Program-made: the position numbers and the translations under genes | The notes under the pieces: generated by a model | Seen by the model: the letters and a program-made list of their open reading frames with translations, nothing else | Databases searched by the model: none | Told to the model about the DNA's origin: nothing | From: Roseiarcus sp963774195 | GTDB lineage: Bacteria; Pseudomonadota; Alphaproteobacteria; Rhizobiales; Beijerinckiaceae | Length of the DNA: 64,000 nucleotides | Direction: 5' to 3' | Assembly (NCBI GenBank): GCA_963774195.1 | Contig: CAVZDY010000004.1 | Coordinates: 434,001-498,000, forward strand | Shown here: piece after piece, positions 26,932 through 36,526 of the stretch | Layout of the letters: each line of letters starts with the position of its first letter | How positions within the stretch are numbered: position 1 is the first letter of the stretch

Positions 26932-27886
26932 AGGGCGCCCCCGAAGCCTTCGGCGGAATCGCCTTGCCGATGAAGCCCGCCAGCAAGACGACGGTCAGAA
27001 CGTACGGCAGGGTCTGGATCGCCTCCACCGGCACCGGCCCGATACCGGGCAGAACGACGCCCTGCAGGCGGATCGACAGCGCGTCGAGAAAGCCGAACAG
27101 CAGGCAGGTCGCCAGCGCGGGCCAGGGCCGCCATTTGGCGAACACCAGCGCCGCCAGCGCGATGAAGCCCTTGCCGGCGCTCATGTGCGGCTGGAAATAG
27201 GCGGCCTGGGCGACCGAGAGATAGACGCCGGAAAGGCCGACCAGCACGCCGCAGATCACGACCGCGGAATAGCGCAGCGCGCGCACCGATATGCCGGCGG
27301 TGTCGACCGCGGCCGGGTTCTCGCCGACGGCCCGGAGGCGCAGCCCGAAGCGCGTGCGATAGAGCGCCCAATAGGTGAGCGGCACCAGGGCGAAGGCGAA
27401 ATAGGTGATGATGTCGTGGCCGGAGATGAGATGCTGATAGATCGGCCCGAGGATCGGCACGGCGCCGAAACTCTGGGCGAACGGCAGATTGATCGGGTTG
27501 AACAGCGCCGTCTCTGGCAGCTCGGGCGTGCGGCCGCCTTGCGACCAGATCGCATTGCCGAGCAGCGCCGTCATGCCGTCGGCGACCATGTTGATCGCGG
27601 TGCCCGAGACGATCTGATTGGCGCGCTGGTCGATCGAGGCGTAGCCGTGGATCAGCGACACGCCGATCGAGGCGATGACGCCGGCGAGCAAGCCGAGCCA
27701 GGCGCTGCCGGTGAAGGTGGCCGCCGCCGCGCCGGCGAAGGCGCCGGTGAGCATCTTGCCCTCGAGGCCGATGTCCACCACGCCCGAACGCTCCGACCAG
27801 AGGCCAGCAAGACACGCGAGGATGAGCGGCACGCCGAGGCGAATGCCGGAGCCGAAGATGACGATGAAAGCGTTGAAGGTCTCCAT
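26915..27886 (-). CDS. Nucleoside ABC transporter permease (second subunit)
   Basis: This 323-residue inner-membrane protein has about eight to ten hydrophobic helices and the signature of the BMP-associated permeases (GLWSERSGVVDIGLEGKMLT at the N terminus and NQIVSGTAINMVADGMTALL), the family of YufQ/NupQ/RbsC-like nucleoside permeases. The start METFNAF at 27886 was chosen; upstream frame sequence is antisense-derived. It pairs with the permease just upstream (11 bp gap) as a heterodimer. Downstream it overlaps cdd by 17 bp. Confidence 0.92.
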   Translation of the reverse strand: METFNAFIVIFGSGIRLGVPLILACLAGLWSERSGVVDIGLEGKMLTGAFAGAAAATFTGSAWLGLLAGVIASIGVSLIHGYASIDQRANQIVSGTAINMVADGMTALLGNAIWSQGGRTPELPETALFNPINLPFAQSFGAVPILGPIYQHLISGHDIITYFAFALVPLTYWALYRTRFGLRLRAVGENPAAVDTAGISVRALRYSAVVICGVLVGLSGVYLSVAQAAYFQPHMSAGKGFIALAALVFAKWRPWPALATCLLFGFLDALSIRLQGVVLPGIGPVPVEAIQTLPYVLTVVLLAGFIGKAIPPKASGAPYVKER

Positions 27887-27897
27887 GTTGGGGGCCC

Positions 27898-29007
27898 TCA
27901 GATCGGCGGGCTGGTCGTGCGGCGCGCCAGCAGCGTCGCCACCGGACGGCGGAACATATGCTCGAGCGCGCCGGCGAACAGCACGACGAGCCCCTGGATG
28001 ACGACGATCATGTCGCGGCTGATCTTCGGCTTGTCGAAAGCGAGCTCGGCGCCGCCCTGATAGAGCATGCCGAACAGGATCGCCGCGAGCACGATGCCGA
28101 CAGGATGCGCGCGCCCCATCAGCGCGACCGCGATGCCGACGAAGCCGAAGCCGGCGGTGAATTCGAGAATGAGCCGATGCTCCTCGCCAAGGATCGAGTT
28201 GACCGCCAAGCCACCGGCGAGCGCGCCCGACAGCAACGTGGTGAGGATGGTGATGCGGGCCGGCGAAATGCCGCCATAGATGGCGGCGGTCGGATTGGCG
28301 CCGACGGTGCGGATCTCGAAGCCGAGCCGCGTGCGCCAGATCAGCAGCCAGACGCCGAAGGCGGCGGCGAGCGCCAGCAGGAAGGAGACGTTGAACGGCG
28401 TGACCGGCCATTGCACGCCGAGCGGCGCCAGCAGGTCATGAAACTGCGGCGCGATGCCGCCGGGCGGAAACTGACGCGTCTCGGCGTTCATCTGGCCGGG
28501 AACGCGCAGCGTATTGACCAGGAGATAGCCCATCAGCGCCGAGGCGATGTAGTTGAACATGATCGTCGTGATGACGATGTGGCTGTCACGCTTGGCCTGG
28601 AGGTAGCCGGGGATCGCCGCGAAGGCGGCGCCGAACAGCGCGGCGGCAAGGATCGCGACAACGAGCAGCGAATAGCCCGGGAGAAAGCCGAGATAGAGAC
28701 AGGCGAGCGCCGCCCCGAGACCAGCGACATAGGCTTGGCCCTCGACGCCGATGTTGAACAGGCCGGCGTGAAAGCAGATCGCAACCGCAAGGCCGGTGAA
28801 GATGAAGCTCGTCGCGTAATAGAGCGTGAAGCCAATGCCTTCGAGATCGCCGACCGAACCGACGATCAGAAGCTTGACCGCCTCGAACGGATTTTCGCCG
28901 ATCGCGGCGACCACCAGCCCGGAGATCAGGAAGGCGGCGGCGACGTTGATGAGCGGGATCAGCGCGACGTCGGCCCAGGCGGGCAGCGGCTTGAGAGGCG
29001 CGCTCAT
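27898..29007 (-). CDS. Nucleoside ABC transporter permease (first subunit)
   Basis: This 369-residue membrane protein belongs to the YufP/NupP-like permeases found with BMP binding proteins. Typical parts are AICFHAGLFNIGVEGQAYVA, KRDSHIVITTIMFNYIASAL and RTRLGFEIRTVGANPTAAIY then GGISPARIT. Multiple hydrophobic helices cover the length. Its start overlaps the end of the ATPase gene by 4 bp (29004-29007), so the two are translationally coupled. With the second permease it forms the channel for nucleoside uptake. Confidence 0.93.
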   Translation of the reverse strand: MSAPLKPLPAWADVALIPLINVAAAFLISGLVVAAIGENPFEAVKLLIVGSVGDLEGIGFTLYYATSFIFTGLAVAICFHAGLFNIGVEGQAYVAGLGAALACLYLGFLPGYSLLVVAILAAALFGAAFAAIPGYLQAKRDSHIVITTIMFNYIASALMGYLLVNTLRVPGQMNAETRQFPPGGIAPQFHDLLAPLGVQWPVTPFNVSFLLALAAAFGVWLLIWRTRLGFEIRTVGANPTAAIYGGISPARITILTTLLSGALAGGLAVNSILGEEHRLILEFTAGFGFVGIAVALMGRAHPVGIVLAAILFGMLYQGGAELAFDKPKISRDMIVVIQGLVVLFAGALEHMFRRPVATLLARRTTSPPI

Positions 29008-30548
29008 GCCGCGCGCTCGCCGACGCCGGCCATCAGCAGCCCGAGATCCTGCGCGTCAGTCTCCTCTGGGCGCCGCTCGCCGGTGATGCGCCCGCCGCAC
29101 AGCACCAGGATGCGGTCGGAGAGCGCAAAGATTTCGTCGAGTTCGACCGACACGAGCAGAACCGCCTTTCCGGCGTCGCGCAGGGCGACGATGCGCTTGT
29201 GAATGAATTCGATCGCGCCGATGTCGACGCCGCGGGTCGGCTGGCCGACCAGCATGATCGTGGGATTGCGCTCGATCTCGCGCGCGAGCACGATCTTCTG
29301 CTGATTGCCGCCCGAGAAATTGGCCGTCTTGAGCAGCGGGGCGCGAGGCCGGATATCGTAAGCCTCCATCTTCGCCGCCTCATCGGCGATGATCGCCTTG
29401 CGGTCGAAGAGAAGGCCGCGTCCGTAGACGGGATCGTCGTGAAAGCCGAGCATCGCGCTCTCGCAAGCCTCGAACGGCATGACGAGGCCGACGCGGTGAC
29501 GGTCCTCCGGCACATGGCCAACTCCGAGTGCGCGAATACCCCTGGGCGTGCGCTTGCCCGCCGGCGGCGCGACGCCCTCGATCAGAATTTCGCCGCCGCT
29601 CAGCGAACGCATGCCGGCGAGCGCCTCGAGCAGCTCCGACTGACCGTTGCCGGCGACGCCGGCGACCCCGACGATCTCGCCCTCGCGCAGCGAGAAGGAA
29701 ACGTCGTCGACGCGAGTGACGCCGCGATCATCGCGCACGCTCAAGCGACGCGCTTCGAGCACGACCTTTCCCGGGCGCGCCGGGCTCTTGTCGACCTTGA
29801 GGATCACCTTGCGGCCGACCATCGCGTCGGCAAGCTCAGGCGGCGATGTCCTGGCGGTCTCGAAGGTCGCCACCATCTCGCCGCGTCGCATCACCGAGAC
29901 GCGGTCGGTCAGGCTGATGATCTCGCGCAGCTTGTGGGTGATGAAGATGATCGTCTTGTTCTGCGATCTGAGGATGCGCAGCATCTCGAAGAGCTGGTCG
30001 GCCTCGGCCGGCGTCAGCACCGCGGTCGGCTCGTCGAGCACAAGGATCTCGGCCCCGCGCACCAGCGCCTTGAGGATCTCGACGCGCTGCTGCAAGCCGA
30101 CCGACAAATCGCCGACGGTAGCGTCGGGATCGACCTCGAGCCCGTATTCCTTGGCGAGATAGGCGAGCTTCTGGCGGATCGCCGCCGCGCCGGCGGCGAG
30201 CAGCGGCCCGCCTTCGGCGCCGAGCATCACGTTTTCCAGCACGCTGAGCGGCGGCACGAGCATGAAATGCTGGTGCACCATGCCAATGCCGTGGCTGATC
30301 GCCTCGCGGGAGGAACGGATGCGCACGGGCTCGCCATTGATGCGAATCTCGCCGCCGTCCGCTTCGTAGAAGCCGTAGAGAATCGACATCAGCGTCGATT
30401 TGCCGGCGCCGTTTTCGCCGACGATGCCGTGAATGACGCCGCGCTCGACGCGCAGATTGACGTTCTTGTTGGCGTGGACCGGCCCGAACCGCTTGTCGAC
30501 ACCGATCAGTTCGATCGCGGGCGCAACTTGCCTCGCTTCTGTCGCCAC
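29004..30548 (-). CDS. Nucleoside ABC transporter ATP-binding protein (double ATPase)
   Basis: The 514-residue protein has two fused ABC ATPase domains, the NupO/YufO and sugar-type layout. The first has Walker A GENGAGKSTLMS, signature LSVGLQQRVEILKAL and Walker B ILVLDEPTAVLTP. The second has a degenerate Walker A (GVAGNGQSELLEAL) and the signature FSGGNQQKIVLAREI, with DIGAIEFIH after QPTRGV. Such degeneration of the second site is normal for this class. The start is a GTG at 30548 with GGGGGAA upstream. It energises the two permeases downstream and works with the BMP protein encoded upstream. Confidence 0.94.
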   Translation of the reverse strand: MATEARQVAPAIELIGVDKRFGPVHANKNVNLRVERGVIHGIVGENGAGKSTLMSILYGFYEADGGEIRINGEPVRIRSSREAISHGIGMVHQHFMLVPPLSVLENVMLGAEGGPLLAAGAAAIRQKLAYLAKEYGLEVDPDATVGDLSVGLQQRVEILKALVRGAEILVLDEPTAVLTPAEADQLFEMLRILRSQNKTIIFITHKLREIISLTDRVSVMRRGEMVATFETARTSPPELADAMVGRKVILKVDKSPARPGKVVLEARRLSVRDDRGVTRVDDVSFSLREGEIVGVAGVAGNGQSELLEALAGMRSLSGGEILIEGVAPPAGKRTPRGIRALGVGHVPEDRHRVGLVMPFEACESAMLGFHDDPVYGRGLLFDRKAIIADEAAKMEAYDIRPRAPLLKTANFSGGNQQKIVLAREIERNPTIMLVGQPTRGVDIGAIEFIHKRIVALRDAGKAVLLVSVELDEIFALSDRILVLCGGRITGERRPEETDAQDLGLLMAGVGERAA

Positions 30549-30605
30549 GCGTTCCCCCTAAGCACCAACGATCGTTCCTTTTGCAAGAACGATCGCTTCT
30601 TCCGC

Positions 30606-30629
30606 AAAAACGGCGCCAATCGCGCCGTT
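30606..30629 (-). terminator. Terminator/attenuator after the binding-protein gene
   Basis: On the minus strand AACGGCGC and GCGCCGTT form a perfect 8-bp stem with a 5-base loop (genomic 30609-30616 with 30622-30629), followed by five T residues (30610-30606). It lies 44 bp after the BMP gene stop. A partial stop here would give more binding protein than ATPase, as is common for ABC importers. Confidence 0.75.
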
Positions 30630-30634
30630 AGGGT

Positions 30635-30662
30635 CCGCCTTCCCCCCGAAAGGGGAAGGCGG
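30635..30662 (-). other. Strong GC stem-loop after the binding-protein gene
   Basis: CCGCCTTCCCC at 30635-30645 pairs with GGGGAAGGCGG at 30652-30662 around a six-base loop. It lies just after the BMP gene stop and lacks a T-run, so it is more likely to protect the 3' end of the processed message than to stop transcription by itself. Confidence 0.7.
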
Positions 30663-30672
30663 TGCGCTCACA

Positions 30673-31680
30673 TCAGACCGGGCACTTGTTGTCGGCGGTG
30701 TAGTCGTGCACCTGGATCTTGCCGGCGACGATATCGGCCTTGGCGGCCTCGGCGGCGGCCTTGACCTCCGGCGTCAGAATGGCCTTGTTCCATTCGTCGA
30801 CGGCGTAGTCGACGCCGCCTTCCTTCAGGCCCAACTCGAGATGGCCCGCCTTCCAGGTCCCGTTCTTGGCGTCCATGAACGAGCGGTAGGTGGCGACGTC
30901 GACATGCTTGAGCATGGAGGTCAGCACCTTGCCGGGGAAGAGGTTGTCCTGGTCGGAGTCGACGCCGATGCCGTATTTGCCAGCGTCCGCGGCGGCCTTC
31001 AGGACGCCCTGGCCGGTCGCTCCCGCGGCGGCGTAGACGACGTCCGCGCCGCGATCGATCTGCGACTTGGCGAGTTCGCCGCCTTTGACCGGATCGTTCC
31101 AGGCGTGGAAGTCGGTGCCGGTCATGTTGGCGAACACGTCGTCCTTCTGATTGACGTATTTGACGCCCTGCGCGTAGCCGCAGCCGAATTTCGAGATCAG
31201 CGGAATGTCCATGCCGCCGACGAAGCCGACCTTGCCAGTCTTCGAGGTCTTGGCGGCGATCACGCCGACCAGGAACGAGCCCTCTTGTTCCTTGAAGGTG
31301 ATCGACTGCACGTTCGGCTTGTCGACGACCGAGTCGATGATGCCGAAGTTGGTCTTCGGATACTCTTCGGCGACCTTGCCGAGCGCGGTCGCCCAAGCAA
31401 AGCCGACAGTCATGATCGGCGAAAAGCCGTCCTTGGCGAATTTGCGGAGCACTTGCTCGCGCTGCGCGTCGCTCTGGATCTCAAGGTCACGGAAATCGAC
31501 GCCCGTTTCCTTCTTGAACTTCAGCGCGCCGTTGTAGACGCCTTCGTTGAAGGATTTGTCGAACTTGCCGCCAAGATCGTAGACGATGGCGGGTTTGATG
31601 TCCGCGGCGAATGCTGCGGTCGACGCGAGCAACGCCGCTGCGAGGCCCGAGAACAAAGCAGGCAACTTACGACCGCACAT
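30673..31680 (-). CDS. BMP-family nucleoside-binding protein
   Basis: This 335-residue periplasmic protein belongs to the basic membrane protein (BMP/PnrA) family that binds nucleosides for ABC importers. It starts with a signal peptide (MCGRKLPALFSGLAAALLAS then TAAFA) without an evident lipobox after the hydrophobic core. The mature start ADIKPAIVYDLGGKFDKSFN, with the invariant DKSFNEG, is the family hallmark, and VDSDQDNLFPGK contributes to ligand binding. Of two adjacent ATGs I prefer 31680, because GGGAG lies six bases ahead of it; at 31686 the same GGGAG would touch the start codon. It heads the transporter operon and is followed by an attenuator-like hairpin. Confidence 0.93.
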   Translation of the reverse strand: MCGRKLPALFSGLAAALLASTAAFAADIKPAIVYDLGGKFDKSFNEGVYNGALKFKKETGVDFRDLEIQSDAQREQVLRKFAKDGFSPIMTVGFAWATALGKVAEEYPKTNFGIIDSVVDKPNVQSITFKEQEGSFLVGVIAAKTSKTGKVGFVGGMDIPLISKFGCGYAQGVKYVNQKDDVFANMTGTDFHAWNDPVKGGELAKSQIDRGADVVYAAAGATGQGVLKAAADAGKYGIGVDSDQDNLFPGKVLTSMLKHVDVATYRSFMDAKNGTWKAGHLELGLKEGGVDYAVDEWNKAILTPEVKAAAEAAKADIVAGKIQVHDYTADNKCPV

Positions 31681-31777
31681 GCACATCTCCCTTCGTTTCC
31701 TCTCGTGGGTCTGCGTTCAGCAGCCCGCCCCACCAGCCGTCGCTTCGACGGCTGGCCCCCTTGCTCGGCAATATTTC

Positions 31778-31793
31778 TTGACCGATAAGTCAA
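31778..31793. promoter_or_regulatory. RutR-like palindrome upstream of the nucleoside operon
   Basis: TTGACCGATAAGTCAA has perfect 5-bp arms (TTGAC/GTCAA) around six bases. It lies about 100 bp upstream of the BMP gene start. The E. coli RutR consensus TTGACCANNTGGTCAA shares the outer arms and differs at three inner positions. RutR controls pyrimidine use, which fits the operon's cdd and deoA. Naming the regulator is an inference; no regulator gene is adjacent. Confidence 0.5.
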
Positions 31794-31950
31794 CATAGTG
31801 CCGAGCGTCACTACAGAGTCAAGCGGCGCGACGCGCATTCCTCGATGCGGACCGGCCGTAGTTATTTTGCGCGAGAGTAGAGGGCGCGGCGAAAAAGGAA
31901 AAGCCAGTTTTCCGCCATGAGTGCGGAAATTCGAGGCGCCGCAGCCTCGC

Positions 31951-32040
31951 TGTCACTCCCGCGAAAGCGAGGGCCAGACAGCCGGTTCAGGCCGTCGTGC
32001 TTTGACGCCTAGATGCCCGCGTTCGCGGGCATGACAAGAC
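31951..32040. repeat. Dispersed repeat family B
   Basis: A unit with CTCCCGCGAAAGCGAGGG at the left and GATGCCCGCGTTCGCGGGCA then TGACA at the right. It lies in the 395-bp gap between the BMP gene and prs, which otherwise holds the palindrome at 31778 and no gene that I can see. Similar units are at 7420, 41490 and 45913. Confidence 0.75.
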
Positions 32041-32075
32041 GAGCCGCCACGACGTCATTGCGGACGGCTTCGCGC

Positions 32076-33008
<933 letters not shown>

Positions 33009-33166
33009 CTTTTCCTGCATTACGACCCCGAACGCGATGGCGGAACTCTGGCGCGGCCCGGCGCACGGCGGGGTCATAGCAGCGCAGCATCGCCCGAACA
33101 ATACGACGCTTCGGTGACGCAGCGTCTCAAGCGCCGGCGGGGCGGCCTGTCCACAGGGACTGAGGT

Positions 33167-33832
33167 CTAGGGCGCAGGCGCATCCGCGGCCGGCGCGGCC
33201 CCCGCAGCCTGAGCGACCGCGTCCTGTCCGTGCCCTGCGCTGTCCTTCGCCGCGGCCGCTTGCGGCGCGGCGGCGACTTCGACCGCCTCCGGCGTATAGG
33301 AGAGATAAGCCGCCAAATCGTCGGCGCTCTTGGCGGCGACGTTGCTGATCACGGCGTCGCCCGCCATCGCCCAAGGATCGTCGCCCGTTCCCGGCGCCGC
33401 AACCACGTCGTTGAGCCGCTGCGCGCGCTCCTTGTCCGCGGTGAAGACGTCCCAGACGTATTCGATCGAGGCGCCGTCGGTCGTCAGGTCGGCCGAGAGA
33501 TAGCCGCGCACGAGGTAGCGCGCCTTGGAACGCTCGACGAGGACGATGTCGTGTTGGCGAGCATCCGTCTCGAAGGTCTTTTTGAATTGAGCGGCGACGG
33601 AAGCCGGGGCGCCGTCAAGCGACACAAAGGCGACGCTCGCCTTCGCGATGCTGACGCCATCGCGCCGCGCGAGCTGGTGATGCGCATCGGCGGCAGGCGA
33701 CGTATCGGCGGTATTCTCGACGCAACCACCCAACCCGAGCGGCGCGGCGAGGAGAACGAGTTCCCGCCAGGGCCGCCCGCCCTTTCCCAACCATCCCAGC
33801 CGACGAACGCACCAAAATGGGACACTCCTCAA
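33167..33832 (-). CDS. Putative lipoprotein of unknown function
   Basis: I do not recognise this 221-residue protein. A hydrophobic stretch followed by a lipobox (LVLLAAPLGLGGC) predicts lipid attachment and export. The mature part has a mixed alpha/beta core (SKARYLVRGYLSADLTTDG, IEYVWDVFTADKERAQRLND) and an Ala/Pro-rich tail (AAAPQAAAAKDSAGHGQD). The start is uncertain: the frame opens with TTG at 33832, and another TTG at 33790 would give a tighter 22-residue signal peptide; no ATG is available. It is between prs and the M24 gene on the same strand, 45 bp from the latter. Confidence 0.7.
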   Translation of the reverse strand: MRSVPFWCVRRLGWLGKGGRPWRELVLLAAPLGLGGCVENTADTSPAADAHHQLARRDGVSIAKASVAFVSLDGAPASVAAQFKKTFETDARQHDIVLVERSKARYLVRGYLSADLTTDGASIEYVWDVFTADKERAQRLNDVVAAPGTGDDPWAMAGDAVISNVAAKSADDLAAYLSYTPEAVEVAAAPQAAAAKDSAGHGQDAVAQAAGAAPAADAPAP

Positions 33833-33877
33833 CCGCCGGACATGGCGGCGGCCATCGCTCTTAACGTTCTGGTAACT

Positions 33878-35026
33878 CTATTTGATCGTGAGGTCCAGAT
33901 GGGCCGCATTCAACGGCTCGGCATGGTGAACGCCCACGAGATAGGTGCGCCCGAGGCAGAGCGCGGCGCCACTGTCGCTGTCCATCAGGATCATGTGCAG
34001 GAAGTAGACTTGGCCCTCCCCGACCACGAAGTCGTTGTCGGCGTAGAACATCGGCGCGTCCATCCAGGACGGCGTGAACTTGGCGCCCAAGCCGTAGCCG
34101 CAAGCGTTGAGGCGGTGGGGCGCGAGGTCATGCGCGTCGAGGACGCGCGCATGCGCGGCGAACACGTCCCCCGCCGTCCGGCCAGGCTTGAGCTCCGCCT
34201 CGCAGGCAAGCAGCGCTTCGCGCGCCGCGGCGTGGTAGGGCGCATGCAGCGGCTTCGGCCTGCCGACGACATGAGTGCGCATGATCGCCGCGTGATAGTG
34301 ACGGCTGACGCCGGCGAATTCGAGCGTCAGCTGATCGTCCTGGCCAAGCCTGCGCCGACCGCTTTTGTAGCGGCACAGCAGCGCGTCGTCGCCAGAGCCG
34401 ATGATGAATTCGTTGGCGGGATAGTCGCCGCCGGCGGCGAAGATCGCGCTGTGCATCGCGGCGAGGATTTCGCCTTCGTCGGCGCCGGCCTGGGTCGCGT
34501 CGATCGCCGCGCGATCGGCAAGATCCGAAAGGCGCGCAGCCTCGCGAACCTGGACGATTTCCTCCTCGGACTTCGTGACCCTGAGATGCGGGACGAGCGA
34601 GGAAGCGTCGACCAGCGTGGCGTAGCCCGCCAGCGCCGCCTCGAGCCGGCGGCCGTTGAAGTGGGTCAGGCCGTAGCTGTCGAACTCGACGCCGAGGCGG
34701 CCGCGTGCGCCGAGGTCCTCCAGCATGGCGCGCAGATCGCGGGTCGGATCGGCGCCGGCGCCGTCCTTCCAAATTCGGATGTCCTCGATGTTCGACGTAT
34801 GTTGCGCCTGACGCAGATCGGCCGAGCGGGTCAGCAGCGCGACGCGGCCGTCGGCGCCGACATAGAGGCACTGGAAGAAGCAGAAGCCGAAACTGTCATA
34901 GCCGGTGAGCCAATAGTCGCTCTCCTGCGCAAACAGCAGCATGCCGTCGAGCCCCCGCTCGGCCATGGCGGCGAGCAGGCGCTGTTTGCGGGCGGACATT
35001 TCGGCGGCGGAAAAATGAACGGGCAT
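33878..35026 (-). CDS. M24-family (pita-bread fold) hydrolase lacking metal ligands
   Basis: The 382-residue protein has the creatinase-like N-terminal domain (LLFAQESDYWLTGYDSFGF) and the M24 catalytic fold. The usual five metal ligands of aminopeptidase P (Asp, Asp, His, Glu, Glu) are missing: the Asp pair region reads TLEFAGVSRHYHAAIMRTHV, the His region CGYGLGAKFTPSWMDAPMFY and the Glu regions YFLHMILMDSDSG and CLGRTYLV. It is therefore more like metal-free members such as creatinase or ectoine hydrolase DoeA. The HMILMDSDSG segment is common in DoeA-type annotations. Ectoine genes are not nearby, so the substrate remains open. Confidence 0.8.
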   Translation of the reverse strand: MPVHFSAAEMSARKQRLLAAMAERGLDGMLLFAQESDYWLTGYDSFGFCFFQCLYVGADGRVALLTRSADLRQAQHTSNIEDIRIWKDGAGADPTRDLRAMLEDLGARGRLGVEFDSYGLTHFNGRRLEAALAGYATLVDASSLVPHLRVTKSEEEIVQVREAARLSDLADRAAIDATQAGADEGEILAAMHSAIFAAGGDYPANEFIIGSGDDALLCRYKSGRRRLGQDDQLTLEFAGVSRHYHAAIMRTHVVGRPKPLHAPYHAAAREALLACEAELKPGRTAGDVFAAHARVLDAHDLAPHRLNACGYGLGAKFTPSWMDAPMFYADNDFVVGEGQVYFLHMILMDSDSGAALCLGRTYLVGVHHAEPLNAAHLDLTIK

Positions 35027-35075
35027 TAGAGGGCTTCCTCAAATTTGGTTCCGGCGAAGCGCGTCGGCGGTCGCG

Positions 35076-35846
35076 TCAATCCAATCGCTTCGCCGTATAG
35101 AGATGGGTTTCCCACTCCATGTCGAACGGCTCTCCGTGCGCCCTGATCGCTTCAGCGATCGCGGCGCGCAGCCCGTCTTGCTTAGCTTGATCGAGCAGTC
35201 GAAAATCCGACCATGTGCTCATGAGGTCGGTGTAGCTTTGCGCCGTGTGCGGGGCTTTCCAGGGATAGCTCCGGTGTACGGCGGCGGCGAAATAGCCTGA
35301 CTCGTCGAACCATCTCTTGAATGGGCCGCTTGGAAGATAGGCAGCCTCCGGTCGTGGCCCCCACGGGATCGCATAGCGCAGGTGCGCCTGCTTGAACTCT
35401 TCCACCAAGGGAGCCGGCAAGCCGACCGGAACATGACCGAAGACAGCCAAAACGCCGCCTGGAGAGAGCACCTCGGAGGCCTTGGCGAACCGCACTTCGG
35501 GAGCGACCCAGTGCCACGACTGCGCAGCGATCACGAGGCGGAACGGCTCGGGCGGCGGTCGCCACGCCTCGAAAGTCGAGACCACGAATTCGACGTTCGT
35601 GAAACCGGCGGAGCGCTCGCGCGCGACGCGGATCATTTCCGACCCGGGATCCAACGCGACGATTCGCAGGCCCAGCGGCGCAAACCGCCGCGTCGCAATG
35701 CCCGTGCCACACCCGACTTCGAGCATGGCATGCCCCGGCCGCAGGTCTGCGGCAAACGCGACATCATCACAGAGCGCTTGCGGATAGCCCGGGCGCGCGG
35801 CGTTATACAGCGCCGCGACCTGATCGAAGGTGTATCTCTGCTCCAC
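35076..35846 (-). CDS. Class I SAM-dependent methyltransferase
   Basis: The 256-residue protein has a UbiE-like Rossmann methyltransferase core: motif I LEVGCGTGIATRRFAPLGL, the acidic end of strand 2 in IVALDPGSEMI, and motif IV region FRLVIAAQSWHWVAPEVRF. The SWHWV segment is typical of the trans-aconitate-methyltransferase-like group. The start is a GTG at 35846 preceded by GAGGGG. The substrate cannot be inferred. The downstream neighbour is the M24 protein, 49 bp away on the same strand. Confidence 0.85.
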   Translation of the reverse strand: MEQRYTFDQVAALYNAARPGYPQALCDDVAFAADLRPGHAMLEVGCGTGIATRRFAPLGLRIVALDPGSEMIRVARERSAGFTNVEFVVSTFEAWRPPPEPFRLVIAAQSWHWVAPEVRFAKASEVLSPGGVLAVFGHVPVGLPAPLVEEFKQAHLRYAIPWGPRPEAAYLPSGPFKRWFDESGYFAAAVHRSYPWKAPHTAQSYTDLMSTWSDFRLLDQAKQDGLRAAIAEAIRAHGEPFDMEWETHLYTAKRLD

Positions 35847-35914
35847 CGTCCCCTCCCCCGCTGGCGTGGACTATGGCTCAGCTGCGGCGCGACGGGAACT
35901 GTCGCCGTCAGCCG

Positions 35915-36352
35915 CTAGCGATAGACCAGCACCGGGATTGTGCTGTGCGTCAGCACCTTCGTCGTCTCGCTGCCGATGAGCAGCGCCGCGACGCCGCGGC
36001 GGCCGTGCGAAGCCATCACGACGAGGTCGCACCGATTGGCGAGCGCGCAATCGATGATGGCGCGGTAGGGCTGCTCGCTGCGCTCGCGCAAGGTCTCGGC
36101 CGGCACGCTCGCAGCGTCCGCCGCCATCTTGACCTGCTCCAGCGCGCGGTCGGCGTTTCGGTCGGCCTCGGCGTCGTAATCTTCGAGCGTTTCGGCGACG
36201 AGCGCCCCTTCCATCATCGGGAGGTGATAGGGCTCGATGACCGTGAGCGCCGTAACGCGCGCGCCCACGCTCTTCGCGAGTTGCACGCCATAGAGGACCG
36301 CCTTGCGGGAGAGATCGGATCCATCCGTCGGAATGAGTATGTGCTCGAACAT
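35915..36352 (-). CDS. Universal stress protein (UspA family)
   Basis: The 145-residue protein is a single-domain UspA: N-terminal MFEHILIPTDGSDLSRKAVL and the C-terminal ATP-binding signature MASHGRRGVAALLIGSETTK with VLTHSTIPVLV. The G-2x-G-9x-G(S/T) motif points to an ATP-binding type. The ATG at 36352 is the conserved start; the longer frame to 36490 is not. It is divergent from the dienelactone hydrolase gene with a 174-bp promoter gap. Confidence 0.92.
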   Translation of the reverse strand: MFEHILIPTDGSDLSRKAVLYGVQLAKSVGARVTALTVIEPYHLPMMEGALVAETLEDYDAEADRNADRALEQVKMAADAASVPAETLRERSEQPYRAIIDCALANRCDLVVMASHGRRGVAALLIGSETTKVLTHSTIPVLVYR

Positions 36353-36526
36353 CGCGTTTCCCCTTTCGCCACGTTTGGTTTTTGTTATCGCCGCTACAGC
36401 GCGAAATCGTGACATACGTCGGGCGGCCGCGCCATTCGCCCTGACGGGGAATTGAGCGGACTTGATTTGCTCGCGGCCACGCGAAAGCACAAAACGGCCC
36501 TGTCATCCGACGCGAGGGAGGCCTCC

